This document shows, one piece after another, positions 1 through 8,591 of a stretch of DNA of 22,093 nt. The number at the start of each line of letters is the position of its first letter. Position 1 is the stretch's first letter. The DNA is from an uncultured Parafilimonas sp. (GTDB lineage Bacteria; Bacteroidota; Bacteroidia; Chitinophagales; Chitinophagaceae): NCBI GenBank assembly GCA_937892395.1, contig CALAGJ010000108.1:1-22093 (forward strand), read 5' to 3'. The notes below the pieces were generated by a model that had not been told where the DNA came from, did no database searches, and worked only from the letters and a program-made list of their open reading frames with translations. Made by a program: the position numbers and the translations under genes.

Positions 1-1406
1 TATACAGAACCTTGTCCATCAGACAAGTCATATCCAAGATTAATATTTGCTTTTAATTCTGGCAAAAAGTGAAATTTATAGGCTGCCTGAATATTGCCAA
101 TAAAACGCACAGGGTTGCTTTTATCCACTCTTTGGTTTAAAAGCCCTACAGGATTTCTACCTGCAAGGTTAACAAGCCCCGTAGTAGTAGATGGGTCAAG
201 CCATTCAAAAAAGCCACCAAATCTCTCTGTTTTTTCAGTTGCCATTACAGGTTGAGTAGGATCGAAACTTACTGCACCGCCAATAGCTCCCTGATCTGCA
301 AACATGTTTTTTTGCAAAGTGCCTTTCAGGTTGAAATCTATTTTCAAGTGATTTTCAAACAAGCTGGGGTTCACAACAAGTGCTGCCGATATCCGTTCCA
401 GTTTGTCAGTAAGCAGCACACCCTGCTGATTGGCGTAACCTAAGGACACCCTGTAAGGCAGTTTTTTTATTCCCCCGCTGATGCTTATATTATTGTCTGT
501 TGAGAATGCAGTTTGATAAATTTCATCCTGCCAGTCGGTATTGGCAGATCCAAGCATTGCTATTTGTGCAGGTGAGCCTTTTTCATTTACAACAGCTCTG
601 AACTGGTCAGCAGTGAGTACATCCACTTTTTGTGCTATGGTTGATACCGAATTGTTGGTAGAAAAATTTATTCTCAATTTTCCTCCTGTGCCTTTTTTTG
701 TGGTAACAAGTATGACACCATTGGCTGCACGGGTGCCATAGATTGCCGCAGCAGAAGCATCTTTTAAAACCGTAAAAGATTCAATATCGTTGGGGTTGAT
801 AAAACCCAACGGATTGGCAGAGCCGGAAACCGCACCATTGTCAACAGGTATTCCGTCAATTACAATCAATGGGTCATTGCTTGCCCTTAGAGATGAGCCA
901 CCCCTTATGCGAATGGTGCTGCCTGCTCCGGGTCTGCCACCGTTGGATGTAATGGACACACCGGGAAGTTTACCGGCAATCAACTGTTCCGGAGTTGAGA
1001 TTTGTCCTTTTTGAAAATCTTTTGATGAAACGGTGGCTACAGCGCCAGTCAAATCTTTTTTCCGGGAGCTGCCATAACCTATAACAACTACCTCATTAAG
1101 GTTTGCAGTAATGCTTAGAAGTGAAATTTTTACAAAAGAGCTGCTACTTACAATCAACTCGGATGATTTGTAACCAACACAAGAAATCAAGAGCACATCT
1201 TTTTTGGTTGCATTGATGTAAAACTTACCAAGTGAATCTGCCTTAACACCTCCAGATTTGTTTTTAATTGTAATAGAAGCATCTGCTAAAGGTTTACCAA
1301 ATTCATCTGATATGGTACCAGATATAAGTATTTCTTGGGCAGAAACCAGAATACCAGATAGCAAGAAAAACAGCATGGGTATTATGATTTTTAAAAGATT
1401 TTTCAT
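1..1406 (-). CDS. SusC/RagA-family TonB-linked outer membrane protein, N-terminal part (cut by window edge)
   Basis: The reading frame starts at the ATG at 1406 and stays open for 468 codons to the left edge, so about half of a roughly 1000-residue family member is visible. It begins with a signal peptide (MKNLLKIIIP, ending near VSAQ). A carboxypeptidase-like regulatory domain follows at about residues 27-110. Next come a TonB-box-like stretch (NEVVVIGYG) and the plug domain, with family-typical segments PLIVIDGIPVDNG, LKDASAAAIYGTRAANGVILVTTK and then the first barrel strands. Known SusC proteins import oligosaccharides or other large ligands across the outer membrane with a SusD lipoprotein partner. 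A susD gene would be expected just beyond the left edge but cannot be seen. The divergent hybrid two-component regulator next door suggests substrate-induced control. The substrate cannot be inferred from this part. Confidence 0.93.
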   Translation of the reverse strand, partial: MKNLLKIIIPMLFFLLSGILVSAQEILISGTISDEFGKPLADASITIKNKSGGVKADSLGKFYINATKKDVLLISCVGYKSSELIVSSSSFVKISLLSITANLNEVVVIGYGSSRKKDLTGAVATVSSKDFQKGQISTPEQLIAGKLPGVSITSNGGRPGAGSTIRIRGGSSLRASNDPLIVIDGIPVDNGAVSGSANPLGFINPNDIESFTVLKDASAAAIYGTRAANGVILVTTKKGTGGKLRINFSTNNSVSTIAQKVDVLTADQFRAVVNEKGSPAQIAMLGSANTDWQDEIYQTAFSTDNNISISGGIKKLPYRVSLGYANQQGVLLTDKLERISAALVVNPSLFENHLKIDFNLKGTLQKNMFADQGAIGGAVSFDPTQPVMATEKTERFGGFFEWLDPSTTTGLVNLAGRNPVGLLNQRVDKSNPVRFIGNIQAAYKFHFLPELKANINLGYDLSDGQGSV

Positions 1407-1458
1407 ACAACAATTTTTGTGCTTTTATGTGAGTAGTTGAGAATACCTCAGAAGGGTG

Positions 1459-1490
1459 TAAAAGTATCAGGCTAACCCTCCAGGGGCTTA
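1459..1490 (-). promoter_or_regulatory. Candidate promoter/operator of the SusC-like gene
   Basis: On the minus strand, TACTTTTA (1466-1459) resembles the Bacteroidota -7 box TAnnTTTG with the last base changed. No TTG lies at the normal -33 distance. Instead an imperfect dyad sits just upstream (TAACCC at 1473-1478 facing GGG-c-TTA at 1484-1490). A weak promoter plus an upstream dyad would fit activator-dependent transcription by the adjacent AraC-type regulator. This is inference from position only. Confidence 0.25.
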
Positions 1491-1527
1491 TCTATGCTGT
1501 TTTTCCTTTTATCTCAATCGTCAAAAC

Positions 1528-1556
1528 TTGGCAGATGAAGCTAATAAATACATTTA
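1528..1556 (+). promoter_or_regulatory. Candidate promoter of the hybrid two-component regulator
   Basis: TTG at 1528-1530 is followed after 18 nt by TACATTTA at 1549-1556, which differs from the Bacteroidota -7 consensus TAnnTTTG only in the last base. It would give a leader of about 60 nt before the preferred ATG at 1622. AT-rich sequence makes chance matches likely. Confidence 0.3.
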
Positions 1557-1621
1557 TGTAGGTATCTTTATTCGGATTTTAAAAACCATAGATGATTGCT
1601 TTTGAATACCTTAAGGAAAAA

Positions 1622-4600
1622 ATGAAGTTGCTCACAAGGAATATCTTTTTTTTATTCATCATTATTATTCCCAAAAATTCAATTTGCCAGCAACCCGATC
1701 TGGCGTTCAAAAAAATTGGAGAAAGTTACGGGCTGTCCAATAGTACCATTGAGTGCATTTTTCAGGATAATAGAGGTTTTATTTGGTTTGGTACTCGTGA
1801 TGGTCTAAACCGATTTGATGGAAGTAGGATGGAAGTTTTTAAACCTCAGAAAAAAAATGAAAGCAGTTTGACTGATGGATATATTACCTGTCTTTATGAA
1901 GACAGTTATCATTATATATGGGTAGGAACTCGGAATGGACTAAACAGGTTTGACCCTCATAAAAAAAAGTTTGAGCAATTTAAAAGCAAGCCTGATGATA
2001 AAAATTCCGTCAGCAATAACTCCATAACTTCAATTACTGGTGATGAAAATGGTTTCGTTTGGATAGGTACCGCAGGTGGTGGTATAAACCAATACAATCC
2101 TTCACAAAATAGCTTTAGGAATATTAATACTCAGAACACTGTTTTGCTTGTTAGCAATTTTATAACCTGCCTGTATAAAGATGCTCATCAAAATTTTTGG
2201 ATAGGCACAGAAAAAGGTTTACAGCAACTAATTTCTGAAACTGGTTCAGTCAAAAATTTGGAACTACTTGGTTACAGTCAAAGTCATATACCAGACTCTG
2301 TTTCTGTAAGTGCAATTAATGAGGACAGAAATGGCAACATGGTAATAGGTACTAGTAATCGGGGCTTATTTATCTATAACAGGCAAATGGGTTCAGTGAA
2401 ACATTACCTCCATAATGATGCTGATGCTTTTTCATTAGCAACAAACCTTGTAAGAAGTATTTGTGTGGGTAAAAATGGCAGCGTTTGGGTAGGTACTGTT
2501 AATGGCGGGCTTAATTTATTTGACCCGATTGCTGAAAAATTTTTTAACTATCAAAATGAGCCTGCTGACCCGGCAAGTCTTTCTCAAAGAACTGTTTCTG
2601 CATTATTTGAAGACAACCAAGGCAACTTATGGGTGGGTACACATCGAGGCGGAGTTAATCTTTTAATTCGAGATAGAAGGTTTCGGCTTTATCGACAGTA
2701 TCCTAATAAAAACAGTTTAAGTTATAATGATGTAAGGGGTTTTTGTGAAGACAGCAAGGGTAACATTTGGATTGGTACCGATGGAGGTGGGTTAAATCTT
2801 TTTGAGAGAAAGACGGGCAAGTTCACACATTTTAAAAACCAAATTAAAGATGAGAGAAGTTTAAGTTCCAATGAAGTATTGAGTATAGCAGAAGATAGTG
2901 ATGGTCTGCTTTGGGTGGGTACTTGGGGTGGCGGTTTATGTTTGTATAATAGTGAACAAAAAAATTTCAAAAGATTCCAAAAACAAAATGATAAAACTGC
3001 TTCATTAAGTTCAGACTTCATTCAAAAAATTTTTGAAGACAGCAAAAAAAATTTATGGATAGCCACTTACTTCGGTGGTTTGAATTTGTTTGATAAAAAT
3101 AAAAATATATTCACAAGAGTAGTGCATAGCAAAAGTGGGCGGTCAATGCTGAATGGAAATAATATTATTTCAATTTGTGAAGATAAAACAGGCAATTTAT
3201 GGATTGGTACTGACGATGCAGGTCTAAACAAACTGAATATTTCCACTGGTGAATTTGAACATTTTTTCAACGAAAATGAGAAGAAACCTGATTTGCGGGT
3301 ACTGTTCACAGACAGTAAAGGGAGGCTTTGGGTTGGTCAAGAAGGCTTGTATCTATATAGCCTATCTGAGAATAAATTTTATCCTTTTATTAATGCCGGA
3401 AGTTTAGAACAAGAGTTTATAAAAGGGATTACAGAAGATAAAATAGGGAATCTTTGGATATCCACTTCCAATGGCATTACACGGCTAAATCCGGAAACAA
3501 AATCTACAAGAAAGTATAATACAGTTGACGGTTTGCAGGGGCTTGAGTTTGAAGCAAATGCCTATCTCAAAACAAAAGATGGGGCAATGCTTTTTGGTGG
3601 ACTTAATGGTTTTAATCTTTTTTATCCAGAAGATATTGTGCCCAACAATTATATACCACCAGTTTTTGTTACATCATTTATGATTGACAATAAGAAGGTG
3701 AATGTAGGCGCTGAAGATGGCATACTTTCAGAAGATATAAGCTTTGCAAAAAACATCAGCCTGTCACATCTTCAAGGCACTTTTTCTTTTGATTTTGCAG
3801 CATTGAATTATACAGCATCCGACAACAACCAGTTTCAATACAAGCTGGAAAACTGGGATGCCGGCTGGGTGAATGCAGGCAGTGAAAGAAAAGCCTCTTA
3901 TATAAATGTAAACCCAGGCACTTATACGTTCACAGTTAAGGCATCCAATAATGACGGTGTATGGAATGAGAATGGCTATTCTGTAAAAATAACCATAAGA
4001 CCTCCGTTTTGGCAAACATGGTGGTTCAGGGCATTGATGGCAGCCATTGCTGTGTCGGGGGCATATTACTTTTACAAAACAAGAAAGAAAATAGAACTTC
4101 AAAAACTCGAAGAAGAAAAAAGGGAAGAGATACACCAGATGCGTTTGCAGTTTTTTACAAACATTTCGCATGAGTTCCGTACACCACTCTCATTAATTGC
4201 CGGACCAGTTGAAAAACTACTGACAGAAAACCCCTCTGGTAAAAACAAACATACCTACCAGGTGATACAGCGCAATGCAAACAGGCTGCTACAGCTTATT
4301 AATGAGCTGATGGATTTTCGCAAGGCTGAATCCGGTGTATTGAAGCTGCAAGTGATGCCCGGTAGCCTGCCCGTTTTTTTGGAAGAAATGGCCGAAGAAT
4401 TCAGTGAAGCAGCCACACAAAAAAATATCCAATTTAAAATTGCCAATCAGCATACTGTCGGCGAAATCTGGTTTGATAGGCAGGTTGTCGAAAAGATAAT
4501 AGTTAACCTACTCAGCAATTCATTTAAATACACTCCGGCCAATGGCAAAATAACGCTGGATATTATAGATACTTTGTCTTTAAGAAAACCGATTTTTGAG

Positions 4601-5767
4601 AATGAACTGGCCATACCCAGTAACTACACCGCACACCAAATGATATACTTCTGTGTTACAGATAATGGCATTGGTGTTTCTAAAGAATCCATCAGTCATT
4701 TATTTGAAAGATACTACAGGGTTTCAGATATGCATCTGGGTTCGGGCATAGGGCTAGCTTTTGTAAAACACCTCACCCAACTGCACAAAGGCGTCATTCA
4801 TGTGTACAGCGAAAGAAACAAAGGCACGGAAATAATTATTGGTATTCCATGCAGCAGGGAAGATTATACTGATGATGAAAAATGGCTTAGCAAAAATGAA
4901 ACAACCACATCTTTAGAAAGTCTCAAAACATTTGTTGACGAAACAAAACAGGAAAACAAACCGGCTGTGTATGCGAACAGCATTTCTGCAAAGAAAAATT
5001 ATTCCATACTGCTTACAGATGATAATGATGAACTAAGAAATTTTCTGAAAGATTCACTTGAAAATCAGTTTACAATTATAGAGGCTGCTGATGGAAATGC
5101 AGCATTTAAAATGACATTGGAAACATACCCTGATATAATCATTAGCGATATTATGATGCCCATTATGAACGGAAACGAATTTTGCTTACAAGTAAAAGCC
5201 AACCCCGAAACCTCACATATACCTTTTATCATGCTTACTGCAAAAACTGGTATAGCATCACAACTTGAAGGCACCGGAGCCGGGGCGGATTATTATTTTT
5301 CAAAGCCGGTGAGCATAGAGTTATTAAGCCTTACACTCAAAAACATTATAGCTCAAAAAAATAAATTACGTGAAAAATATCAACGGGATTATAATGCAGA
5401 TGTAAAAGAGCTAGTAAATAATTCAAAAGAAAAGGAGTTTATAGAAGAGCTCATAAAAACCATTGAAAACAACCTACAAGAGCCAGAAATGGATATTGAG
5501 TTCTTGTGCAAAAAGATGGGCATGAGCCGCACAAAACTGTATAATAAAATTAAGAACATAACAGGTCAGGCTATCAGCGATTTTCTACGTACGGTACGCC
5601 TGCGTAAAGCAGCACAGTTACTGGCACAAAAAGATAGTAGCATTACAGAAGTCATGTACAGTGTGGGCATACAAACTCAATCATATTTTACAAGAGCTTT
5701 TAAAAATGAATTCGGAAAAACACCTTCGCAGTTTATAAATGAGCTGGAATCGAAAAAAAATAACTGA
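1622..5767 (+). CDS. Hybrid two-component system (HTCS) sensor kinase/response regulator, AraC-type output
   Basis: This 1381-residue protein carries a whole phosphorelay in one chain. Domains in order: signal peptide (MKLLTRNIFF to NSICQ); about 14 regulator-propeller repeats with the recurring LWIGT..GGLNLF pattern (residues 20-670); a Y_Y_Y domain (about 720-798); one membrane helix (about 797-818); a HisKA domain with phospho-acceptor His850 in SHEFRTPL; an HATPase domain with N-box NLLSNSFKYTP and G-boxes DNGIG and GSGIGLAF; a receiver with Asp1133/1134, phospho-acceptor Asp1176 (ISDIMMP) and Lys1228; and an AraC-type HTH domain (about 1285-1375). All key catalytic residues are present. 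The family senses periplasmic glycan fragments and switches on the neighbouring utilisation locus. The upstream ATG at 1592 stays in frame, but 1622 is preferred because it begins a normal signal peptide and follows AAGGAAAA. Confidence 0.96.
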   Translation: MKLLTRNIFFLFIIIIPKNSICQQPDLAFKKIGESYGLSNSTIECIFQDNRGFIWFGTRDGLNRFDGSRMEVFKPQKKNESSLTDGYITCLYEDSYHYIWVGTRNGLNRFDPHKKKFEQFKSKPDDKNSVSNNSITSITGDENGFVWIGTAGGGINQYNPSQNSFRNINTQNTVLLVSNFITCLYKDAHQNFWIGTEKGLQQLISETGSVKNLELLGYSQSHIPDSVSVSAINEDRNGNMVIGTSNRGLFIYNRQMGSVKHYLHNDADAFSLATNLVRSICVGKNGSVWVGTVNGGLNLFDPIAEKFFNYQNEPADPASLSQRTVSALFEDNQGNLWVGTHRGGVNLLIRDRRFRLYRQYPNKNSLSYNDVRGFCEDSKGNIWIGTDGGGLNLFERKTGKFTHFKNQIKDERSLSSNEVLSIAEDSDGLLWVGTWGGGLCLYNSEQKNFKRFQKQNDKTASLSSDFIQKIFEDSKKNLWIATYFGGLNLFDKNKNIFTRVVHSKSGRSMLNGNNIISICEDKTGNLWIGTDDAGLNKLNISTGEFEHFFNENEKKPDLRVLFTDSKGRLWVGQEGLYLYSLSENKFYPFINAGSLEQEFIKGITEDKIGNLWISTSNGITRLNPETKSTRKYNTVDGLQGLEFEANAYLKTKDGAMLFGGLNGFNLFYPEDIVPNNYIPPVFVTSFMIDNKKVNVGAEDGILSEDISFAKNISLSHLQGTFSFDFAALNYTASDNNQFQYKLENWDAGWVNAGSERKASYINVNPGTYTFTVKASNNDGVWNENGYSVKITIRPPFWQTWWFRALMAAIAVSGAYYFYKTRKKIELQKLEEEKREEIHQMRLQFFTNISHEFRTPLSLIAGPVEKLLTENPSGKNKHTYQVIQRNANRLLQLINELMDFRKAESGVLKLQVMPGSLPVFLEEMAEEFSEAATQKNIQFKIANQHTVGEIWFDRQVVEKIIVNLLSNSFKYTPANGKITLDIIDTLSLRKPIFENELAIPSNYTAHQMIYFCVTDNGIGVSKESISHLFERYYRVSDMHLGSGIGLAFVKHLTQLHKGVIHVYSERNKGTEIIIGIPCSREDYTDDEKWLSKNETTTSLESLKTFVDETKQENKPAVYANSISAKKNYSILLTDDNDELRNFLKDSLENQFTIIEAADGNAAFKMTLETYPDIIISDIMMPIMNGNEFCLQVKANPETSHIPFIMLTAKTGIASQLEGTGAGADYYFSKPVSIELLSLTLKNIIAQKNKLREKYQRDYNADVKELVNNSKEKEFIEELIKTIENNLQEPEMDIEFLCKKMGMSRTKLYNKIKNITGQAISDFLRTVRLRKAAQLLAQKDSSITEVMYSVGIQTQSYFTRAFKNEFGKTPSQFINELESKKNN

Positions 5768-5781
5768 CCATTTAAGCATAA

Positions 5782-5856
5782 AACCCTTGGGTTATGAACA
5801 AAATGCCAAGAGGTCATTTGATAAATTTGACCATATAATTTTAAAACAGGGTTTTA
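5782..5856. repeat. Three small dyads between convergent genes, possible weak terminators
   Basis: The 157-nt spacer between the hybrid regulator and the convergent glycosyltransferase holds no gene. It contains AACCC-TT-GGGTT (5782-5793), GGTCA facing TGACC with an 11-nt loop (5812-5832), and TAAAAC-AGG-GTTTTA (5842-5856). The last could act as a weak AT-rich terminator in either direction. None has the GC-rich stem plus U-tract of a strong intrinsic terminator. Confidence 0.3.
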
Positions 5857-5924
5857 TAGAACATGAAGCAAAAAACTGTTTGATATTGCTTAAAAATTAA
5901 TTCTACATGAGGTACTAAAAGCTC

Positions 5925-6701
5925 TTAATTACCAGAGTTATTTTTCCAAAGTTGATTGAGTTCTTTATACTTCAAATATGTGCCCCATGCTGCCAACTTA
6001 GCGATGGTAAAACCCGATACACCATCCAGAAATCCTTTTCTTATGAAGTAATGAGAGATAAACTTGGTAGCCGGATTAACAATAAGTTGATACCAGTATG
6101 ATTTTTTACCCTTATTAAAATATGCCTGTGCGGCTATGCTGCTGAAATATTTCGTTTGATCTATATGTTCTTTTTTTGAATAATAGCTATAATGCAAAAT
6201 ATCCCCCTTTAAAAAACCAACCATAGCATTTTTGTTTGTGAGTATATACTTATCATGTGGATTAGTACCTCCCCAGGCACCTTTTCTCTTATCAAATAAG
6301 CGCAGCTTTTTGTCAGGGTACCAACCACTATGTTTTATCCAGATACCACAATAGTTTGTTAACCGATTCACTTCATAACCAGCACAAATAAATTTTTCCT
6401 TGATATAGATTATAGATGCTCTGAGCTCATCACTCAAAGCCTCATCTGCATCTAATGATAAAACATAGTCAAAATTGCTTAAAGCTACTGCCCTATTTTT
6501 CTGTTCAATATGCCCATCAAAAATATGCTGGTGAAATCGTACAGGGTACTGTTTACAAATAAGCTCAGTATCATCAGTACTAAAAGAATCTAATACAATA
6601 ATTTCATCCGCAACACCCTGCACAGATTTTAAACATCGCTCAATATTTTTCTGCTCATTGTAGGTAATGATTACGACAGATATCTTGATTGTTGTTTGCA
6701 T
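5925..6701 (-). CDS. Family 2 glycosyltransferase, WaaE/KdtX-like
   Basis: A 258-residue GT-A fold enzyme that probably transfers a sugar from a nucleotide-sugar donor to a lipopolysaccharide core or other surface glycan at the cytoplasmic face of the inner membrane. The N-terminus has the family 2 start (ISVVIITYNEQKNI, residues 7-20) and DEIIVLDSFSTDDT (32-45), typical of the WaaE/beta-1,4-glucosyltransferase branch. The metal/donor-binding motif is DADE at 84-87. The second half has the aromatic segments seen in this branch (HSGWYPDKKLRLF, then WYQLIVNPATKF). The length matches the family. The gene is last in a minus-strand run, 112 nt after the cobalamin adenosyltransferase, and no other surface-glycan gene is adjacent. 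The acceptor cannot be told from sequence. Confidence 0.88.
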   Translation of the reverse strand: MQTTIKISVVIITYNEQKNIERCLKSVQGVADEIIVLDSFSTDDTELICKQYPVRFHQHIFDGHIEQKNRAVALSNFDYVLSLDADEALSDELRASIIYIKEKFICAGYEVNRLTNYCGIWIKHSGWYPDKKLRLFDKRKGAWGGTNPHDKYILTNKNAMVGFLKGDILHYSYYSKKEHIDQTKYFSSIAAQAYFNKGKKSYWYQLIVNPATKFISHYFIRKGFLDGVSGFTIAKLAAWGTYLKYKELNQLWKNNSGN

Positions 6702-6813
6702 ACCAATGTAAAATTAATGGCTAATCCTTTAAAACACTTTGTTTACAAACAGCAAAGATTTTTGAGGAAGTATAAATAAATGTGTAATAAATACTGCTGG
6801 ATATAACCATACT

Positions 6814-7377
6814 TTATTGCACCCGTGGCTTCCAGGGTATTTCAGGCACATTGAGTTGCATGCCAATATATCTTGCCAAAACAAATAAATAATCGCTCAA
6901 CCTATTGATGTATTTTAAAACCAGATCATCTATATACAAATCTTCTTGCTGCATACGCACACAGCAGCGCTCTGCACGCCTGCACACAGTGCGGCATATA
7001 TGTGCATAACTAATGGTGGTATGCCCTCCGGGCAAAATGAAAAATTTCATTGGTTCTAAAGATTCATTCATTGCATCTATAGCTTCTTCTAACAATACCA
7101 CATCAGATTCTTTTAAATCGGGCATTTTCATTCTGGGTTCCTTTTCAGGATCACAGGCTAAAGAAGAACCTATTGTAAATAATCGATCTTGAATTTCTTT
7201 TAGTAATGTATTTGCAGTGCTATCATTAACTACATCGTTCAAAAGGCCAATAAATGAGTTGAGCTCATCAATGGTTCCATAGCTTTCTATTCTTAAATGG
7301 CTTTTTGGAACTTTTGTTCCACCTATTAATCCTGTTTTGCCCTTATCTCCGGTCTTAGTATAAATTTTTAAAGACAT
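6814..7377 (-). CDS. Cob(I)yrinic acid a,c-diamide adenosyltransferase, PduO/MMAB type
   Basis: A 187-residue ATP:cob(I)alamin adenosyltransferase that makes adenosylcobalamin, the cofactor of methylmalonyl-CoA mutase and similar enzymes. The N-terminal ATP-binding segment YTKTGDKGKTGLIGG (about 6-20), the conserved TIDELNSFIGLL and the RTVCRRAERC helix near residue 130 match the trimeric PduO/MMAB family closely. The length is typical and no key part is missing. No other cobalamin gene lies in the window and no cobalamin riboswitch was recognised in the 103-nt upstream spacer. It is therefore probably a salvage enzyme using imported B12. It lies between an ABC ATPase gene and a glycosyltransferase gene on the same strand, with gaps of about 100 nt, so an operon is possible but not compelling. 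Confidence 0.94.
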   Translation of the reverse strand: MSLKIYTKTGDKGKTGLIGGTKVPKSHLRIESYGTIDELNSFIGLLNDVVNDSTANTLLKEIQDRLFTIGSSLACDPEKEPRMKMPDLKESDVVLLEEAIDAMNESLEPMKFFILPGGHTTISYAHICRTVCRRAERCCVRMQQEDLYIDDLVLKYINRLSDYLFVLARYIGMQLNVPEIPWKPRVQ

Positions 7378-7413
7378 GTAGTGTTGTGTAAAATTTGTAA
7401 CCTATAACATGAG

Positions 7414-7421
7414 CAAACATA
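7414..7421 (-). promoter_or_regulatory. Candidate -7 box for the adenosyltransferase gene
   Basis: Read on the minus strand this is TATGTTTG, a full match to TAnnTTTG, 36 nt before the start codon. The nearest TTTG upstream is 26 nt away, longer than the usual 17-23 nt, so the -33 part is doubtful. An ATACA...TGTAT dyad lies just upstream (within 7424-7438). Confidence 0.3.
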
Positions 7422-7480
7422 TTATACATCTGCTGTATGCAGGTAAACAAAAAAAAAGCGTTCTGGTTCTTTTGTAAAAA

Positions 7481-8185
7481 TCAAACTGAAACTGCCACCA
7501 TTTTTTTGAGTCCATCAGTTTCTACTAATCCATCCCTCAGGCGAATCACTCGTTTGGCAAATGCAGCTATATCTTCTTCATGTGTTACTAATACAACGGT
7601 ATTGCCTGCTTCTTGTATTTTGCCAAATATTTCCATTACTTCTACAGATGTTTTACTATCTAAATTTCCTGTAGGTTCGTCTGCCAGTAGTAGTGAAGGG
7701 TTATTGACAATAGCCCGGGCAATGGCCACCCTTTGTATTTGTCCACCACTCATTTCATTTGGTTTGTGGTGACTTCTGTCTGCAAGGCCCACTTTGCTTA
7801 AAGCTTCATGTGCCCTTTCCATCCTCTCTTTTTTTGATGTGCCTGCATATATCAGCGGCAGGGCTACATTTTCAGCAGCACTCAGTCTGGGTAGTAAATT
7901 AAACTGTTGAAATACAAATCCAATTTCTTTATTCCTTACTTCGGCCAAATCATCGTCTGCCATTTGGCTTACATCCTGATTATTTAAAATATATTTTCCA
8001 CTATTGGCAGTATCTAAGCAGCCGAGTATATTCATAAGCGTACTCTTACCGCTACCACTGGGGCCCATCAAAGCCACATATTCATTTTTGTGTATATCCA
8101 ATGAAATACCTTTTAAAACTTCTAAACTATGGGTGCCCATAAAATAGGTTTTTCTGATGTTCTGTAATTGAATGATTGCGCTCAT
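7481..8185 (-). CDS. ABC transporter ATP-binding protein, LolD/MacB-like
   Basis: A 234-residue ATPase subunit. Walker A is GPSGSGKST (41-49), the Q-loop is FVFQQFNLLP (about 90-99), the signature is MSGGQIQR (about 142), Walker B is LLLADEPTG (about 163) and the H-loop is VTHE (about 200). The sequence NILGCLD after Walker A and the overall length place it in the LolD/MacB/FtsE-like group. That group powers lipoprotein release, efflux of macrolides or peptides, or mechanotransmission at the inner membrane. The signature starts with Met where Leu is usual, a mild change. No permease gene is adjacent, so its partner must be encoded elsewhere. It starts only 2 nt after the gatC stop codon, which points to co-transcription with gatC. 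Confidence 0.93.
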   Translation of the reverse strand: MSAIIQLQNIRKTYFMGTHSLEVLKGISLDIHKNEYVALMGPSGSGKSTLMNILGCLDTANSGKYILNNQDVSQMADDDLAEVRNKEIGFVFQQFNLLPRLSAAENVALPLIYAGTSKKERMERAHEALSKVGLADRSHHKPNEMSGGQIQRVAIARAIVNNPSLLLADEPTGNLDSKTSVEVMEIFGKIQEAGNTVVLVTHEEDIAAFAKRVIRLRDGLVETDGLKKMVAVSV

Positions 8186-8187
8186 TA

Positions 8188-8484
8188 TTATTCCGGTTTA
8201 TGTATTACTTTTGGCAGTTTTACAAAACTTTGATTGTTAAGAGGTACATTGCGGAGAGCTTCCTCCTGTGTGAGTTCAGTACCTACTATATCTTTCCTTG
8301 CAATGTTGATGGCAGCAGTCAGATGAATAAGGGGCTCCACATTTGTAGTGTCCAACTCATTAAGTTTATCGGCAAAAGCAATCATGTTTTCAAGATCTGC
8401 TTTCATTGCTTCACGCTCCTCCCCTGTAAAATGCAATCTTGAAAGTTTTGAAAGATTATCAATCATCTGATCTGATACCTGCAT
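8188..8484 (-). CDS. gatC: Aspartyl/glutamyl-tRNA(Asn/Gln) amidotransferase subunit C
   Basis: A 98-residue GatC, the small structural subunit of the GatCAB complex. The complex converts misacylated Glu-tRNA(Gln) and/or Asp-tRNA(Asn) to the correct amide in the cytoplasm. Recognisable family features are an N-terminal helix with LSKLSRLHF, a central FADKLNELDTTNVEPL segment and a C-terminal part ending in FVKLPKVI. The size is normal for Bacteroidota. The gatA and gatB genes are not in the window, so the complex is encoded at dispersed sites. The stop codon is 2 nt upstream of the ABC ATPase start, suggesting translational coupling of unrelated products. Confidence 0.95.
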   Translation of the reverse strand: MQVSDQMIDNLSKLSRLHFTGEEREAMKADLENMIAFADKLNELDTTNVEPLIHLTAAINIARKDIVGTELTQEEALRNVPLNNQSFVKLPKVIHKPE

Positions 8485-8501
8485 ACGAATTTAAATATGG
8501 C

Positions 8502-8509
8502 CAAATGTA
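8502..8509 (-). promoter_or_regulatory. Candidate -7 box for the gatC-ABC unit
   Basis: TACATTTG on the minus strand fully matches TAnnTTTG and lies 17 nt before the gatC ATG, giving a short leader of roughly 10 nt. No TTG was found at the normal -33 spacing, so confidence is limited. Confidence 0.33.
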
Positions 8510-8591
8510 AAATCTTTTTGAAAGCAGCTATCATGAAATATAACAACGGCCCAAATCCATGAAGTAGGGTTAGTGAGTTAATACTTAAAAT

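Noticed and set aside
1592..1621. Upstream in-frame ATG of the hybrid regulator
   Set aside because: It adds ten polar or mixed residues before an otherwise normal signal peptide. The ATG at 1622 has a purine-rich stretch at the right distance and starts the signal peptide directly.
1740..3640. Repeated LWIGT-type segments as a DNA repeat array
   Set aside because: They are degenerate protein-level propeller blades, not near-identical DNA repeats.
3764..4171. 135-codon open frame antisense to the hybrid regulator
   Set aside because: It lies wholly inside a well-supported gene with intact domains, has a low-complexity Phe/Cys-rich translation and no recognisable family.
6731..6756. Nested palindromic sequence around GTTTACAAAC upstream of the glycosyltransferase gene
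   Set aside because: Two short competing pairings (5 bp each) in AT-rich sequence; too weak to call an operator or terminator.
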